This document shows, one piece after another, positions 16,371-23,383 of a stretch of DNA of 35,326 nt. Location: the IMG/VR virus record IMGVR_UViG_3300014501_000045, positions 1-35,326 of that record. One strand, 5' to 3'. Made by a program: the position numbers and the translations under genes. The first letter of the stretch is position 1. Each line of letters begins with the position of its first letter. The DNA comes from a virus. Under the pieces are notes generated by a model. That model did not search any database, was not told the DNA's origin, and saw nothing but the letters and a program-made list of their open reading frames with translations.

Positions 16371-16931
16371 TTACTGGATCGTTGCCCTTCGCGACGCACG
16401 CTCGCGACGCGGCTTGCCAGCCACCGTGACGCCGCGCGGCAGGTCGTTGGCGACGCGCACACCCTCGTTGATCTCGGGCGATGGATCGCGCGCATCGCGG
16501 TGGATCTCCTCGACGGTGGTCTCCAACGCGCGCAGCGGGTCCGGTAGATGCTGCTCCAGCGCCTGCTGCTGCATGTTCTCGTGGATGGCGATGGCCGAAT
16601 CGGTCCGCAACTTCTTGCCGCGCTCCACCAGGACGCTCGTGTTGTGATTATACAGCGTCAGGATGCGCTCCGGCGTGGTCTGCCGGTCGAGCGAGTAGCA
16701 CAATCCGGCGTACGGCCGCGAGCCGAGTCGAGCGATCTCCCCGGCCTCGATCATTCCGTAGAGGCGATGCTGCTCGATGATCGCTTCGACGTCCTTGAGA
16801 CGTAGGTCGCCGGGCAATTGTACCTGACCACCAGCGCGAATTGGCACGCGAATCGCCGCGGCATGCTCGGGCAGGCGATAGACAAAGTCGTGCGGCTGGT
16901 TGGTGGCGTTCGCCACAAACATCTTAGGCAC
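16371..16931 (-). CDS. Unknown protein downstream of major capsid gene
   Basis: A 186-residue protein. I start at GTG 16931 (GTG CCT AAG ATG) because GAGGAG lies five bases upstream; the ATG three codons in is too far from it. The opening MPKMFVANATNQPHDFVYRLP with IRAGGQVQLPGDL resembles a beta module. A helical segment (RILTLYNHNTSVLVERGKKLRTD, then HENMQQQALEQHL) follows, and the C-terminus is basic (KPRRERASRRATIQ). The gene sits between capsid and connector genes, separated from the capsid gene by 74 bp. It may be a head protein; function unknown. Confidence 0.65.
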   Translation of the reverse strand: MPKMFVANATNQPHDFVYRLPEHAAAIRVPIRAGGQVQLPGDLRLKDVEAIIEQHRLYGMIEAGEIARLGSRPYAGLCYSLDRQTTPERILTLYNHNTSVLVERGKKLRTDSAIAIHENMQQQALEQHLPDPLRALETTVEEIHRDARDPSPEINEGVRVANDLPRGVTVAGKPRRERASRRATIQ

Positions 16932-17005
16932 AGAAGCTCCTCATATATACGGCATGGACAGCACTACAACCTGCTCCGGTCTTAACCCGCACGGGAGCGC
17001 CACCA

Positions 17006-18028
17006 TTACTGATACGGCATCGAGATAACGGTAACGCCCTCGGGACGAACTGCCCACCCCGAGCTGATGCGCCACTCCGAAAGCACGTCGATCGCGCCGC
17101 CGGCCAGCGGCGTCGGGATCTCGCGCGGCGCCGCCATGTCGGCGTACTGGAGCGTCACCGCGTCCATGCCGGGCGAGAGCTTCGCGAACTCGTTGGTGTT
17201 GTACGGCGAGCCGTTCGGCTTGGCGACCTCGGGCATCACCAGCAGCACGGCATCGGTGCCGCCGGCGCCCTTGCCGATCAGCGTATCGTCGTAGGTCCAG
17301 ATCATAGTGTCGCCATTCTCCATCAGGACTTCCTGGACCGTCCCCTTGGTCGAGGCCGAGCCGGCGCCGACGCGCTGGAACTGCACCAGCTGGACGATCC
17401 CGGCATACTCCATCTGCGAGAGCGTCCTCTGCGGCCCGATGAAGACGAACTTACGGCCGATGCCCATCTGGTTGGTCCGGCTCTTCATCGCCTGGACCTG
17501 GCCCAGCAGGAAGAACGCCATCTGACCGTTATCGTAGGTCACGACCGTAATGTTGCCGTTCGAGTCCGGCGGCAGCGAGATCGTCGTCGATCCCTGGCCG
17601 TTCAGCAGCCCCTCACCGTTGACCGGGTTGAGCCCGTACAGCAGCGCCGAGCGCGCGAGCTGAAAGTGCGCTTGGCGCATGCCCAACCGGTAGGCGTCGA
17701 CGATCGAGAAGCCCCAGTTGGCCGCCGCCGCGGTATCGTGATGATCATATTCGGCGCGGACACGCTGGAGGTACGTTGCCGTGCTGACCATCGACGCCGC
17801 GATGTTGATGCTGGGCAGCTCGTTATACGCGGCCTGCCCGGCGGCGATCCGGGTCCGCAGGTCCAGGCGCTTAACGTAAACGTAGAGGTCTCCCTCGCCC
17901 AGTTTGACGCGCGGGCCGCCGCCAGCGAGCGTATCGAACGCGCCCGAGGCTTGGTTGTACTGCATGATGATCTCCGGCTCCAGAAGCGACGGATGCGTCT
18001 GGACCCAGGAGGGCGCGATGATTGCCAT
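17006..18028 (-). CDS. Major capsid protein (DUF2184-like, HK97 fold)
   Basis: A 340-residue protein with an excellent ribosome binding site (GGAGGAG) 7 bases before ATG. The phrases MAIIAPSWVQTHPSLLEPEI, YDHHDTAAAANWGFSIVDAYRLGMRQAHFQLARSALLYG, GRKFVFIGPQRTLSQMEYAG and the C-terminal beta segment ending VRPEGVTVISMPYQ match what I know of the DUF2184 capsid family. Position between the second structural protein and the neck module, the lack of a separate delta domain (a scaffold is probably supplied by the protease fusion) and strong translation signals support it. HK97-fold capsids of this type make the icosahedral shell. Confidence 0.85.
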   Translation of the reverse strand: MAIIAPSWVQTHPSLLEPEIIMQYNQASGAFDTLAGGGPRVKLGEGDLYVYVKRLDLRTRIAAGQAAYNELPSINIAASMVSTATYLQRVRAEYDHHDTAAAANWGFSIVDAYRLGMRQAHFQLARSALLYGLNPVNGEGLLNGQGSTTISLPPDSNGNITVVTYDNGQMAFFLLGQVQAMKSRTNQMGIGRKFVFIGPQRTLSQMEYAGIVQLVQFQRVGAGSASTKGTVQEVLMENGDTMIWTYDDTLIGKGAGGTDAVLLVMPEVAKPNGSPYNTNEFAKLSPGMDAVTLQYADMAAPREIPTPLAGGAIDVLSEWRISSGWAVRPEGVTVISMPYQ

Positions 18029-18055
18029 GTGTTAACTCCTCCGCGGCTCGGCGGG

Positions 18056-18928
18056 TTAAATCTGAATGACGGCCGTGGCGCCGGAGTAATTCCACGAGGC
18101 CGCGCCGGTCAGCGCGTTGTAGACGACGATCATCGAGTTGCCCGTCGAGATGCGGTTGATCCGGCACGGCAGCGCTCCGCCGCCGGCGACCAAGGTGCCG
18201 AGAACGGTTTCCGCGCCGGGATTGACCGGCAGCGACCAGACCAGCGTACTGCCGGTCGTGCCGGCGAGCGCGGTGAACGCACCGTTGTAGCCGGTCGGCG
18301 TGACACCGGAGATCGTAAAGTCGGCACCGGGCGCGAGGCCGTGCGGCGAGGTGGTCGAGCCGGTGGCCTGGCCGCCGTTGACCGTGCCCCAGGACAGCGC
18401 CGTCAGCGCGTTGGCCGGGTATGCCGCGACGTACGGGACCAGCCGCTGAAGGTTGAAGTCCCACGAGACCTGCTGGCCGACGAGGCCGCCTTCCAGCGAG
18501 ACCAGCGACGGGTCGATCGCCACGGCGATACGCGCGCCCGACCCGAAACGATGGTAGTGAACGCTCATCCCCGATCCCGCAAGCGGCACCGGCGACTGCG
18601 GCGAGCTAATCATCGCGTGCGCCTGGTTGAACGTCGAGATGGCCGAGGCGACGAACGAGCCGCCGACCAGCGACGTGGCGCGGCCCACCGCCGAGCCGAG
18701 CGCAGCGTTCGGGCCGGCGTTGAAGCTCGGGTTCGGAATGTCCTCGTAGATCAGGACGCCGCCCCACATCGGCAGCATCTCGGTGGCGGCGAGGTAGCCG
18801 CCCTTCAACGAGAACCGGACGGCGGGGTCATCCTGGGTCATGCCCTGGATGTCGCCCTCCGACTGGATCGTAAAGGTCCCGCCCGCGTTCGTCGTCGCGA
18901 TGGGGTTGAAGGGGACGGGTGCGGTCAT
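18056..18928 (-). CDS. Virion structural protein with YNG beta domain (head decoration candidate)
   Basis: Started at ATG 18928, 11 bases after AAGGAG; the open frame extends to 19024 but would overlap the protease gene. The 290-residue protein has FTIQSEGDIQGMTQDDPAVRFSLKGGYLA, a beta opening, then a middle with MWGGVLIYEDIPNPSF and a Ser-rich SAISTFNQAHAMISSPQSPV. Residues about 177-249 are a YNG domain (PHGLAPGADFTISGVTPTGYNG, LVWSLPVNPG). The rest closes with beta strands. It lies just upstream of the major capsid gene, a usual location of decoration or minor capsid proteins. Confidence 0.72.
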   Translation of the reverse strand: MTAPVPFNPIATTNAGGTFTIQSEGDIQGMTQDDPAVRFSLKGGYLAATEMLPMWGGVLIYEDIPNPSFNAGPNAALGSAVGRATSLVGGSFVASAISTFNQAHAMISSPQSPVPLAGSGMSVHYHRFGSGARIAVAIDPSLVSLEGGLVGQQVSWDFNLQRLVPYVAAYPANALTALSWGTVNGGQATGSTTSPHGLAPGADFTISGVTPTGYNGAFTALAGTTGSTLVWSLPVNPGAETVLGTLVAGGGALPCRINRISTGNSMIVVYNALTGAASWNYSGATAVIQI

Positions 18929-18935
18929 CTGCGCT

Positions 18936-20687
18936 TTACTCCTTGGGCTTACCGAGGCGGGTGACGCCGGCCGCGGGCGGCATGAACTGGGACATCCACA
19001 CCAGCGGCTCACCGACGAACTCATGCATCACGCGGCCGGTGGTGCGGTCGGTTCGCGTGACCTGGCGCAGCGTGCCGCCGGGAACGGCGCTGGGGCGCCG
19101 GGCCGCCTCCATCGCGTCGGCGTAGATCAGCCTTTCGGCGTTGGGAAAGGCCGATTTAGCGTCGGCGCGCGCGATGGCGGGAAGGTCGGTGTCCTTCCAG
19201 ACCTCGCTGTGCGGCTGAAGCGCCTTGGCGAGACGCAGGCGATAATTCATCAGGCGCTCGCCGGTCAACGGGCGGGGCGCACGCTCGCCGAGCGCGGCAT
19301 ACACGTCGTCGGCGCGAGCCTGCGCATCGGCGAAGGCCACCTCTTCGTCGTCCGAGCGGTCCTCGACCTTGCGCTCCAGGTCCGCCAACTTGCGGCGGTC
19401 CTTCTCGGCGTCGGCCCTGATCTGCGCGATCTCGGCGTCCTTGCGGGCCGTCGCATCCATGCGTTCTTTATCCTCTTTGGCCTTCTTCTCGGCCTCGGTT
19501 TCATCCGAACGCTCTGGCTCGATCGGCTTGCCCTCCGCGTCCTTGCGGCCGAGGTACTTCTTCGCCATCGAGTCGCAGCGCGCGCTATGCTCGGCCGCGG
19601 CCTCGCCGTCCTTGCGGCACCAGCCGGCGGCGTCGTGTCGCGCAGCGAAGGCATGCACGCGGTTGGAGTGCTCGGTGACGCTCTCGCCGTCGTGCCGCGC
19701 CAGCCAGCACGCCGGCGCCGCGTCGCCGCGCGCCTCGGCCTCGCTGGCCTCCTCGTGCTCCTCCTCGGCGAGCTTCTCCAGCTCTTGCGCCTGCCGCTCT
19801 TCCTCCTCGGCGTCCTCGGTATCCTTCCGGGCGCTGTCCGCGCGCGCCGCATCCTCGCGGTGGCGATCTTCGATCGCATCCATCCGCGTATCGATGGCGT
19901 CGAGTTTCGCGAGCATCTTGTCGAGCTTCTCGTTCGAGCGTGCTTCATCTTCGCCGCGCTCCACCACCTTCTCCACAAACTCCTTCGCGGGGTCGCTGGG
20001 ATCTACCTTTACCGCTTCGTCTGCCATCGCCTTCTCTCCTGTGGCGGCGGCCTCGCCGCCTTTTACGTCAATCTCGGTGAGCCCCGCCTCCACGCCCGAG
20101 GGCGGCCCCGACTTGTCCCAAACGCCGTGCTCGCAGATCGCGAGGTGGTCCAGCAGCGCCGGCTTGCCCTCGATTAGCAGGTGCTTGCCGTCGCTGAGGT
20201 CGATCGTCGTGTTCGCGCCCAGCGCGAACACGACTGCCGGCGAGGTCGACAGCTGGTGCTCGCGCATGAACCGCGCAGCGTCCTGATCGAGCACCCGCGC
20301 GATGCCCCAGACCTCGTTACCGTCCTGGTCGATGACCCCCTCGCGGCCGACGAACGGCAGCACTATCGCGCCAATGACCCGCGACGCGAACTCCTTCGAG
20401 TCCAGCATCGCCTTGGCCGGGTGCAAGATGACGACCGGCAGCCCGTTGCACCGCGCCAGAAATTCGGGCGACAGATAGTTGTCGGGGCGGCGGTAGACGT
20501 ACTCGTCGAGCGCGCGGCGGTAGGCGGTGCCGGTGCCCGAGATGCGAAGCGCGAAGTACCAGCTGTTGGCGAACTCCTGCGGGCTGGTCAGCTCGCCGAC
20601 GGCGATGGCCTGCGCGATCTGCGTCTCATCCATCGAGAATCGTGCGAGCGAGACCAATATTCCTGGATGAAGCGGAGACGGTAACAC
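18936..20687 (-). CDS. Prohead protease-scaffold fusion (DUF2213-like) with internal repeat
   Basis: A 583-residue protein. The N-terminal part (to about 210) resembles DUF2213 proteases: HP at 89-90 after VVIL, and SPAVVFAL with Ser149 are the probable catalytic pair, followed by DHLAICEHGVW. Residues about 245-325 form a long Glu/Ala/Arg coiled coil, and 395-455 another, a scaffold-like design. Between them lies a tandem repeat: residues 327-352 (CWLARHDGESVTEHSNRV) and 357-378 (CRKDGEAAAEHSARCD). The start is uncertain: GTG at 20687, or an ATG at residue 19. Cleavage of its own scaffold portion is plausible but not shown. Confidence 0.8.
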   Translation of the reverse strand: MLPSPLHPGILVSLARFSMDETQIAQAIAVGELTSPQEFANSWYFALRISGTGTAYRRALDEYVYRRPDNYLSPEFLARCNGLPVVILHPAKAMLDSKEFASRVIGAIVLPFVGREGVIDQDGNEVWGIARVLDQDAARFMREHQLSTSPAVVFALGANTTIDLSDGKHLLIEGKPALLDHLAICEHGVWDKSGPPSGVEAGLTEIDVKGGEAAATGEKAMADEAVKVDPSDPAKEFVEKVVERGEDEARSNEKLDKMLAKLDAIDTRMDAIEDRHREDAARADSARKDTEDAEEEERQAQELEKLAEEEHEEASEAEARGDAAPACWLARHDGESVTEHSNRVHAFAARHDAAGWCRKDGEAAAEHSARCDSMAKKYLGRKDAEGKPIEPERSDETEAEKKAKEDKERMDATARKDAEIAQIRADAEKDRRKLADLERKVEDRSDDEEVAFADAQARADDVYAALGERAPRPLTGERLMNYRLRLAKALQPHSEVWKDTDLPAIARADAKSAFPNAERLIYADAMEAARRPSAVPGGTLRQVTRTDRTTGRVMHEFVGEPLVWMSQFMPPAAGVTRLGKPKE

Positions 20688-20691
20688 GGTC

Positions 20692-21048
20692 TTAGCAGTC
20701 TTCCGTTAGCTCACCCGGCTTGCCCAACAGTTCCTCGACGTTGGCCCACTCGAACGCGTCATGTTCCTCGTTCAGCGTCGGCGAAAACCGCTCGGGCACG
20801 CGCTGGATGAACGTCGTATAGTCCACGCTATCGCGAATGCGATGCGTCCACTCGGATAGCTCACCCTCGGGGCACGACCCCAGTTCCTCGACGCACTCGC
20901 GACGCGCGGCCTCCGCGGTGGTCTCGCCCTCTTCCAGCTTGCCGCCGGGGAAGGCCCAGGCGCCCTCGGCGTCGCCGGCCTCGGTGCGTCGCAGCAGCAG
21001 GACCGCGCCGGTGGGATCGACGAACATGATCCCGGCGGCGGTAATCAC
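20692..21048 (-). CDS. Nudix hydrolase
   Basis: A 118-residue protein with a complete Nudix box: GKLEEGETTAEAARRECVEELG (Gly36 to Gly57), with catalytic metal-binding Glu at 54 and 55 of the REUxEExG core. The preceding LLLRRTEAGDAEGAWAFPGG is the typical upstream strand. Nudix enzymes hydrolyse nucleoside diphosphates linked to other moieties; the substrate here is not predictable. It overlaps the HTH gene by four bases and precedes the protease gene. This Nudix-DUF2213 pairing occurs in some phages of this kind, and its job there is unknown. Confidence 0.85.
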   Translation of the reverse strand: MITAAGIMFVDPTGAVLLLRRTEAGDAEGAWAFPGGKLEEGETTAEAARRECVEELGSCPEGELSEWTHRIRDSVDYTTFIQRVPERFSPTLNEEHDAFEWANVEELLGKPGELTEDC

Positions 21049-21335
21049 CGCCCGGCCATCAGCCGCTCGCGCGTGGCCCAGGGGAGCGCGGCCGGCGCGG
21101 CGATGGCGCGGCGAGAAGTCGACGCGTCGTGCTGGCGCGGGCCGTTGTGCCGCGGCTCGCCGAATGCTGCGGTCACGCCGAGATACATCAGGCGATGCGC
21201 CACCGAACCGAGGTTGCGGTTCAATTGCTTGGCGAGCGTGGCGTAGCTCACCGGCGGCGTCGCGCGCCGACCGGCGATCAGCGCGCGGTCCTCCTCGGTC
21301 GTGAAGTGATGGCGCTCCGTCACCGCGGCAGCCAT
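21045..21335 (-). CDS. Helix-turn-helix (Myb/SANT-like) small protein
   Basis: A 96-residue protein starting at ATG 21335, overlapping the previous gene by 16 bases. Residues 10-55 (FTTEEDRALIAGRRATPPVSYATLAKQLNRNLGSVAHRL) show a three-helix DNA-binding pattern: TxEED, then LAKQLNRN and SVAHR, like Myb/SANT or phage HTH proteins. The C-terminal 35 residues are basic and disordered-looking. It may regulate transcription or bind DNA at packaging; the latter is speculation. The gene is flanked by short structural genes in the head cluster. Confidence 0.65.
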   Translation of the reverse strand: MAAAVTERHHFTTEEDRALIAGRRATPPVSYATLAKQLNRNLGSVAHRLMYLGVTAAFGEPRHNGPRQHDASTSRRAIAAPAALPWATRERLMAGR

Positions 21336-21505
21336 TCCAGGCTACGCCGATCGTTAAGGATCTTTTTGACCACGTCGGTGGTGCGCGCGGTCTCGGTGGT
21401 GCCCTCGCCGCGGTGGCTCGTCGCCTTGCCGTCGCGCGAGATCACCACATCGACGTGATCGGTGCCGGTGGTCGTAGTGACGTCGGGGCGGGGAAGGTCG
21501 GGCAT
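21320..21505 (-). CDS. Small unknown protein
   Basis: A 61-residue protein (MPDLPRPDVTTTTGTDHVDVVISRDGKATSHRGE, then TDVVKKILNDRRSLEWLPR) starting at ATG 21505 after a weak GGGT sequence. It is beta-like at the N-terminus with a helical C-terminus. It overlaps the HTH gene by 16 bases. It shows no recognisable motif. Codon use and lack of competing frames suggest it is translated, but this is not certain. Confidence 0.5.
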   Translation of the reverse strand: MPDLPRPDVTTTTGTDHVDVVISRDGKATSHRGEGTTETARTTDVVKKILNDRRSLEWLPR

Positions 21506-21510
21506 CGACC

Positions 21511-21828
21511 CTAGACTGCGGTTCCCGCCACGATCTCGACGCTCGTCAGCACCTGCGGCGCGGCCTCGACGGTGACCGAGAGCGATGCCGAGAACGAGAC
21601 GCCGTTGACCGAGAGCGATACGGTGATCGTATCGGTGCCGGCGGTGAGCGCATCCTGCATCGCCGACAAGCCGCCGGACGCGGCGGTGACCGTCTCGACC
21701 GACGGCGAACTGTTGGACCAGGTAGGCGCCGCGTCGGGCGTCGGCGCGGTAACCATCGGCGTTCCGTGCTGGTCCAAGAACGTCAGGCTCAGCGTATCGG
21801 TCTGCCCTACATTGATCGTTTCGGCCAT
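21511..21828 (-). CDS. Ig-like (Big-type) domain protein
   Basis: Started at ATG 21828, which has AGGAGAAG seven bases upstream. The 105-residue protein MAETINVGQTDTLSLTFLDQHG continues with APTWSNSSPSVETVTAASGG, GTDTITVSLSVNG and VTVEAAPQVLTSVEIV, a classic bacterial Ig-like (Big_2) strand pattern with a W near residue 35. Such domains decorate capsids or tails and bind host surface sugars. The frame is open upstream to a TTG at 21930 (34 extra codons), which is an alternative without a ribosome binding site. It lies within the head gene set. Confidence 0.7.
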   Translation of the reverse strand: MAETINVGQTDTLSLTFLDQHGTPMVTAPTPDAAPTWSNSSPSVETVTAASGGLSAMQDALTAGTDTITVSLSVNGVSFSASLSVTVEAAPQVLTSVEIVAGTAV

Positions 21829-21933
21829 ATGCAACTTCTCCTCAGGTTCAAGCTCGATCGCCAGACCGCGCAGATGCAGGACCGGCCGGACGTGACGCCA
21901 CGGGTGCCACGGCGGGAACCCGTGAAACAAGAT

Positions 21934-22113
21934 CTATCCCAGCTCGCTCAGGCCCAGCGCGCGCAGCAGCTGGCGCGATATAATCGCAACGTCGCTTTTG
22001 GGGTCAATGTTAGGAGCACGCAGGATGACACGCGCCGCAAGGATCGCGCGCTGACGATCCGATACTTCCAACGGTACGCCAGGGGCGGTCAAGGGATCAC
22101 GAGTCTCACTCAT
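21934..22113 (-). CDS. Small unknown protein (59 residues)
   Basis: Too short for usual ORF calling, but with a near-perfect AAGGAG six bases before ATG 22113 and an ATGA overlap with the stop of the minor head protein gene. The peptide reads MSETRDPLTAPGVPLEVSDRQRAILAARVIL and ends ISRQLLRALGLSELG, a helical C-terminal part. The translation signals support it more strongly than the sequence does. Function unknown; it may be a small head protein. Confidence 0.68.
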   Translation of the reverse strand: MSETRDPLTAPGVPLEVSDRQRAILAARVILRAPNIDPKSDVAIISRQLLRALGLSELG

Positions 22114-22928
22114 GCGGCTCTCCTTACTCGCGCTAACTCGTCACGTCCTCGCTGCGTCAGCATCTCGGCCGGCAAGTTGCGGAGCGCGTGCAGCCAGGTA
22201 TACGAGCACCGGCACAGGATCTCCTCGCCGGGCTTTGTAATCTCATCGGCGTACCCGGCCGGTCCGGCGCGCATCAGCCCGCGCTCCATCGCCCAGGAGC
22301 CGCGCACGGCGTAGACCTTACCCTCGCGCGCGGTGTGCTCGGGCCGCGGGTTTCGCGTGTAGTGCTGGTGCCAGACGCCGGCGACCGCGCCACCGTCGGT
22401 CGCCAAGATCTCAGATAGGTTGGCGAGAAACTTGTGCCCCTGGTCGATCGCCACGCGACGCTCGCGGAACGGCAGCGACACCAGCGACCGGCGGATCTCG
22501 CTCTTGACCGGGTTTCGTTCGATTACATCGGTCCCCCCAGGAGGGACCGATGTAGCCCAGCCGGCGAAACGGCGAAGCGTCGTCTCGATCGCCTCGACAC
22601 GGTTGAGCTTGATCAACTGCGCCGAGGCCATCGTTCGCCGGGATAGCTCGGCGTGGAGCCTGGGCTTAACGCGCGCGATCGTAAACTGGTCGGTGCCGAG
22701 GTGCCGTTTCAGCAGGCCACCGCGCTCGACCATGCGCTCGTAGATCGAGCGCAGCGCGTCGCGGACCCGCGCCTCCAGCTCTCGTTCGGGGATTAAATCT
22801 CGTTCGGCCGCGGCGCGCAGGCGGCGGAGCCAGCCGTCGAGCTGCTCCTGCGACTCGAAGCCGCGCTCGGTAAACTCGGCGACGGCGGCGGTGACGGTCT
22901 CAAAGAAAGTGGCCGTGGGAAGCGGCAA
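22110..22928 (-). CDS. Minor head protein, Mu F/SPP1 gp7-like
   Basis: A 272-residue protein that starts at TTG 22928; a ribosome binding site is not obvious. N-terminal half: helical with many Arg and Glu. C-terminal half contains conserved features of Phage_Mu_F/gp7 minor head proteins: FRERRVAIDQGHKFLANL, GAVAGVWHQHYTRNPRPEHTAREGKVYAVRGSWAM, then GYADEITKPGEEILCRCSYTW (residues about 225-260). These proteins bind the portal, and some are injected with DNA. It would normally follow the portal directly, but here eight genes separate the two. A 12-bp inverted repeat lies inside the codons for residues about 125-135. Confidence 0.85.
   Translation of the reverse strand: MPLPTATFFETVTAAVAEFTERGFESQEQLDGWLRRLRAAAERDLIPERELEARVRDALRSIYERMVERGGLLKRHLGTDQFTIARVKPRLHAELSRRTMASAQLIKLNRVEAIETTLRRFAGWATSVPPGGTDVIERNPVKSEIRRSLVSLPFRERRVAIDQGHKFLANLSEILATDGGAVAGVWHQHYTRNPRPEHTAREGKVYAVRGSWAMERGLMRAGPAGYADEITKPGEEILCRCSYTWLHALRNLPAEMLTQRGRDELARVRRAA
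22524..22554. repeat. Perfect 12-bp inverted repeat within the minor head gene
   Basis: Arms TACATCGGTCCC (22524-22535) and GGGACCGATGTA (22543-22554) are exact reverse complements, separated by 7 bases. The hairpin would fold in the mRNA inside the coding sequence (ATSVPPGGTDV). No T-run follows it on either strand. It could be a chance effect of GGTCCC/GGGACC codons, a recoding or mRNA-processing element, or a binding site. Confidence 0.7.
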
Positions 22929-23003
22929 GATCTACTAGCGTGTAGTATTAGGCGCAGTTAAGTAAGAAACGAACGGCGGATATCCTAGCGGAGGCACCAT
23001 CGT

Positions 23004-23210
23004 TCATTTCTCTACCTCCGGTCCGATCCAGTCGTTAACGTATGGACAGCTATCGCCGCAACGCGACGAACTTCGCAGGCAGTCGTACAGCTTGCGCGTC
23101 GGCGATCCCGGACAGCGCGGCGTCGCTTCCTCGTTAATCCGCGCGAGATTGCGCCGAATCTCGTTGAAGTCCTCGCCGGCGTAGACGCGGCTCAATTCGC
23201 GCGTCCCCAA
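23004..23210 (-). CDS. Small Cys-containing protein
   Basis: A 68-residue product started at TTG 23210, overlapping the zinc-ribbon gene by 19 bases; no good ribosome binding site is visible. Sequence: RVYAGEDFNEIRRNLARINEE, then Cys33, Cys44, Cys51 and Cys55 in a short C-terminal half (DCLRSSSRCGDSCPYVN). Four cysteines in about 23 residues suggest metal binding or disulfides. A 75-bp spacer follows before the minor head gene. Function not recognised; conf limited by start uncertainty. Confidence 0.5.
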   Translation of the reverse strand: MGTRELSRVYAGEDFNEIRRNLARINEEATPRCPGSPTRKLYDCLRSSSRCGDSCPYVNDWIGPEVEK

Positions 23211-23383
23211 ACGCTGGCGCGGACCGAGGCGGCGTGTGATGGCGGAACGATGACCGTGCTGCCGTCCGCGAGCATCAGCGCGTGGCTACCGCAGGTCGGG
23301 CAAACCATCGCCTGGCAATCATCGCAAACCGGCAGCAAACCGCTGAGCGCGAACCGAGCGTAGCACGTCAGGCACGCGCACAT
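23192..23383 (-). CDS. Small zinc-ribbon protein
   Basis: A 63-residue protein whose ATG overlaps the stop of the CgeB-like gene (TAATG). Knuckles: CLTC (Cys4, Cys7), CDDC (20, 23) and CPTC (28, 31). The first two are 12 residues apart, as in zinc ribbons. The second half is hydrophobic with GSTVIVPPSH. It could be a DNA-, RNA- or protein-binding ribbon in the sugar cassette. The much longer reading frame upstream to 24016 runs inside the CgeB gene and is a shadow. Confidence 0.65.
   Translation of the reverse strand: MCACLTCYARFALSGLLPVCDDCQAMVCPTCGSHALMLADGSTVIVPPSHAASVRASVWGRAN

Noticed and set aside
16932-17005. Possible terminator or promoter in the 74-bp gap after the capsid gene
   Set aside because: Inverted pieces (GCTCC...GGAGC, CCCG-CA-CGGG) are short and have no T-run; a TTGTAG/TATATG pair has too few matches. 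Nothing convincing.
17666-20177. Two long plus-strand open frames (432 and 445 codons)
   Set aside because: Antisense to capsid, head and protease genes; the compositions (Arg/Asp or Leu/Arg-rich) and lack of ribosome binding sites mark them as shadows.
22929-23003. Mini reading frames of 19 and 21 codons in the spacer before the minor head gene
   Set aside because: They have ATG starts but no convincing ribosome binding site, and such short frames occur by chance.
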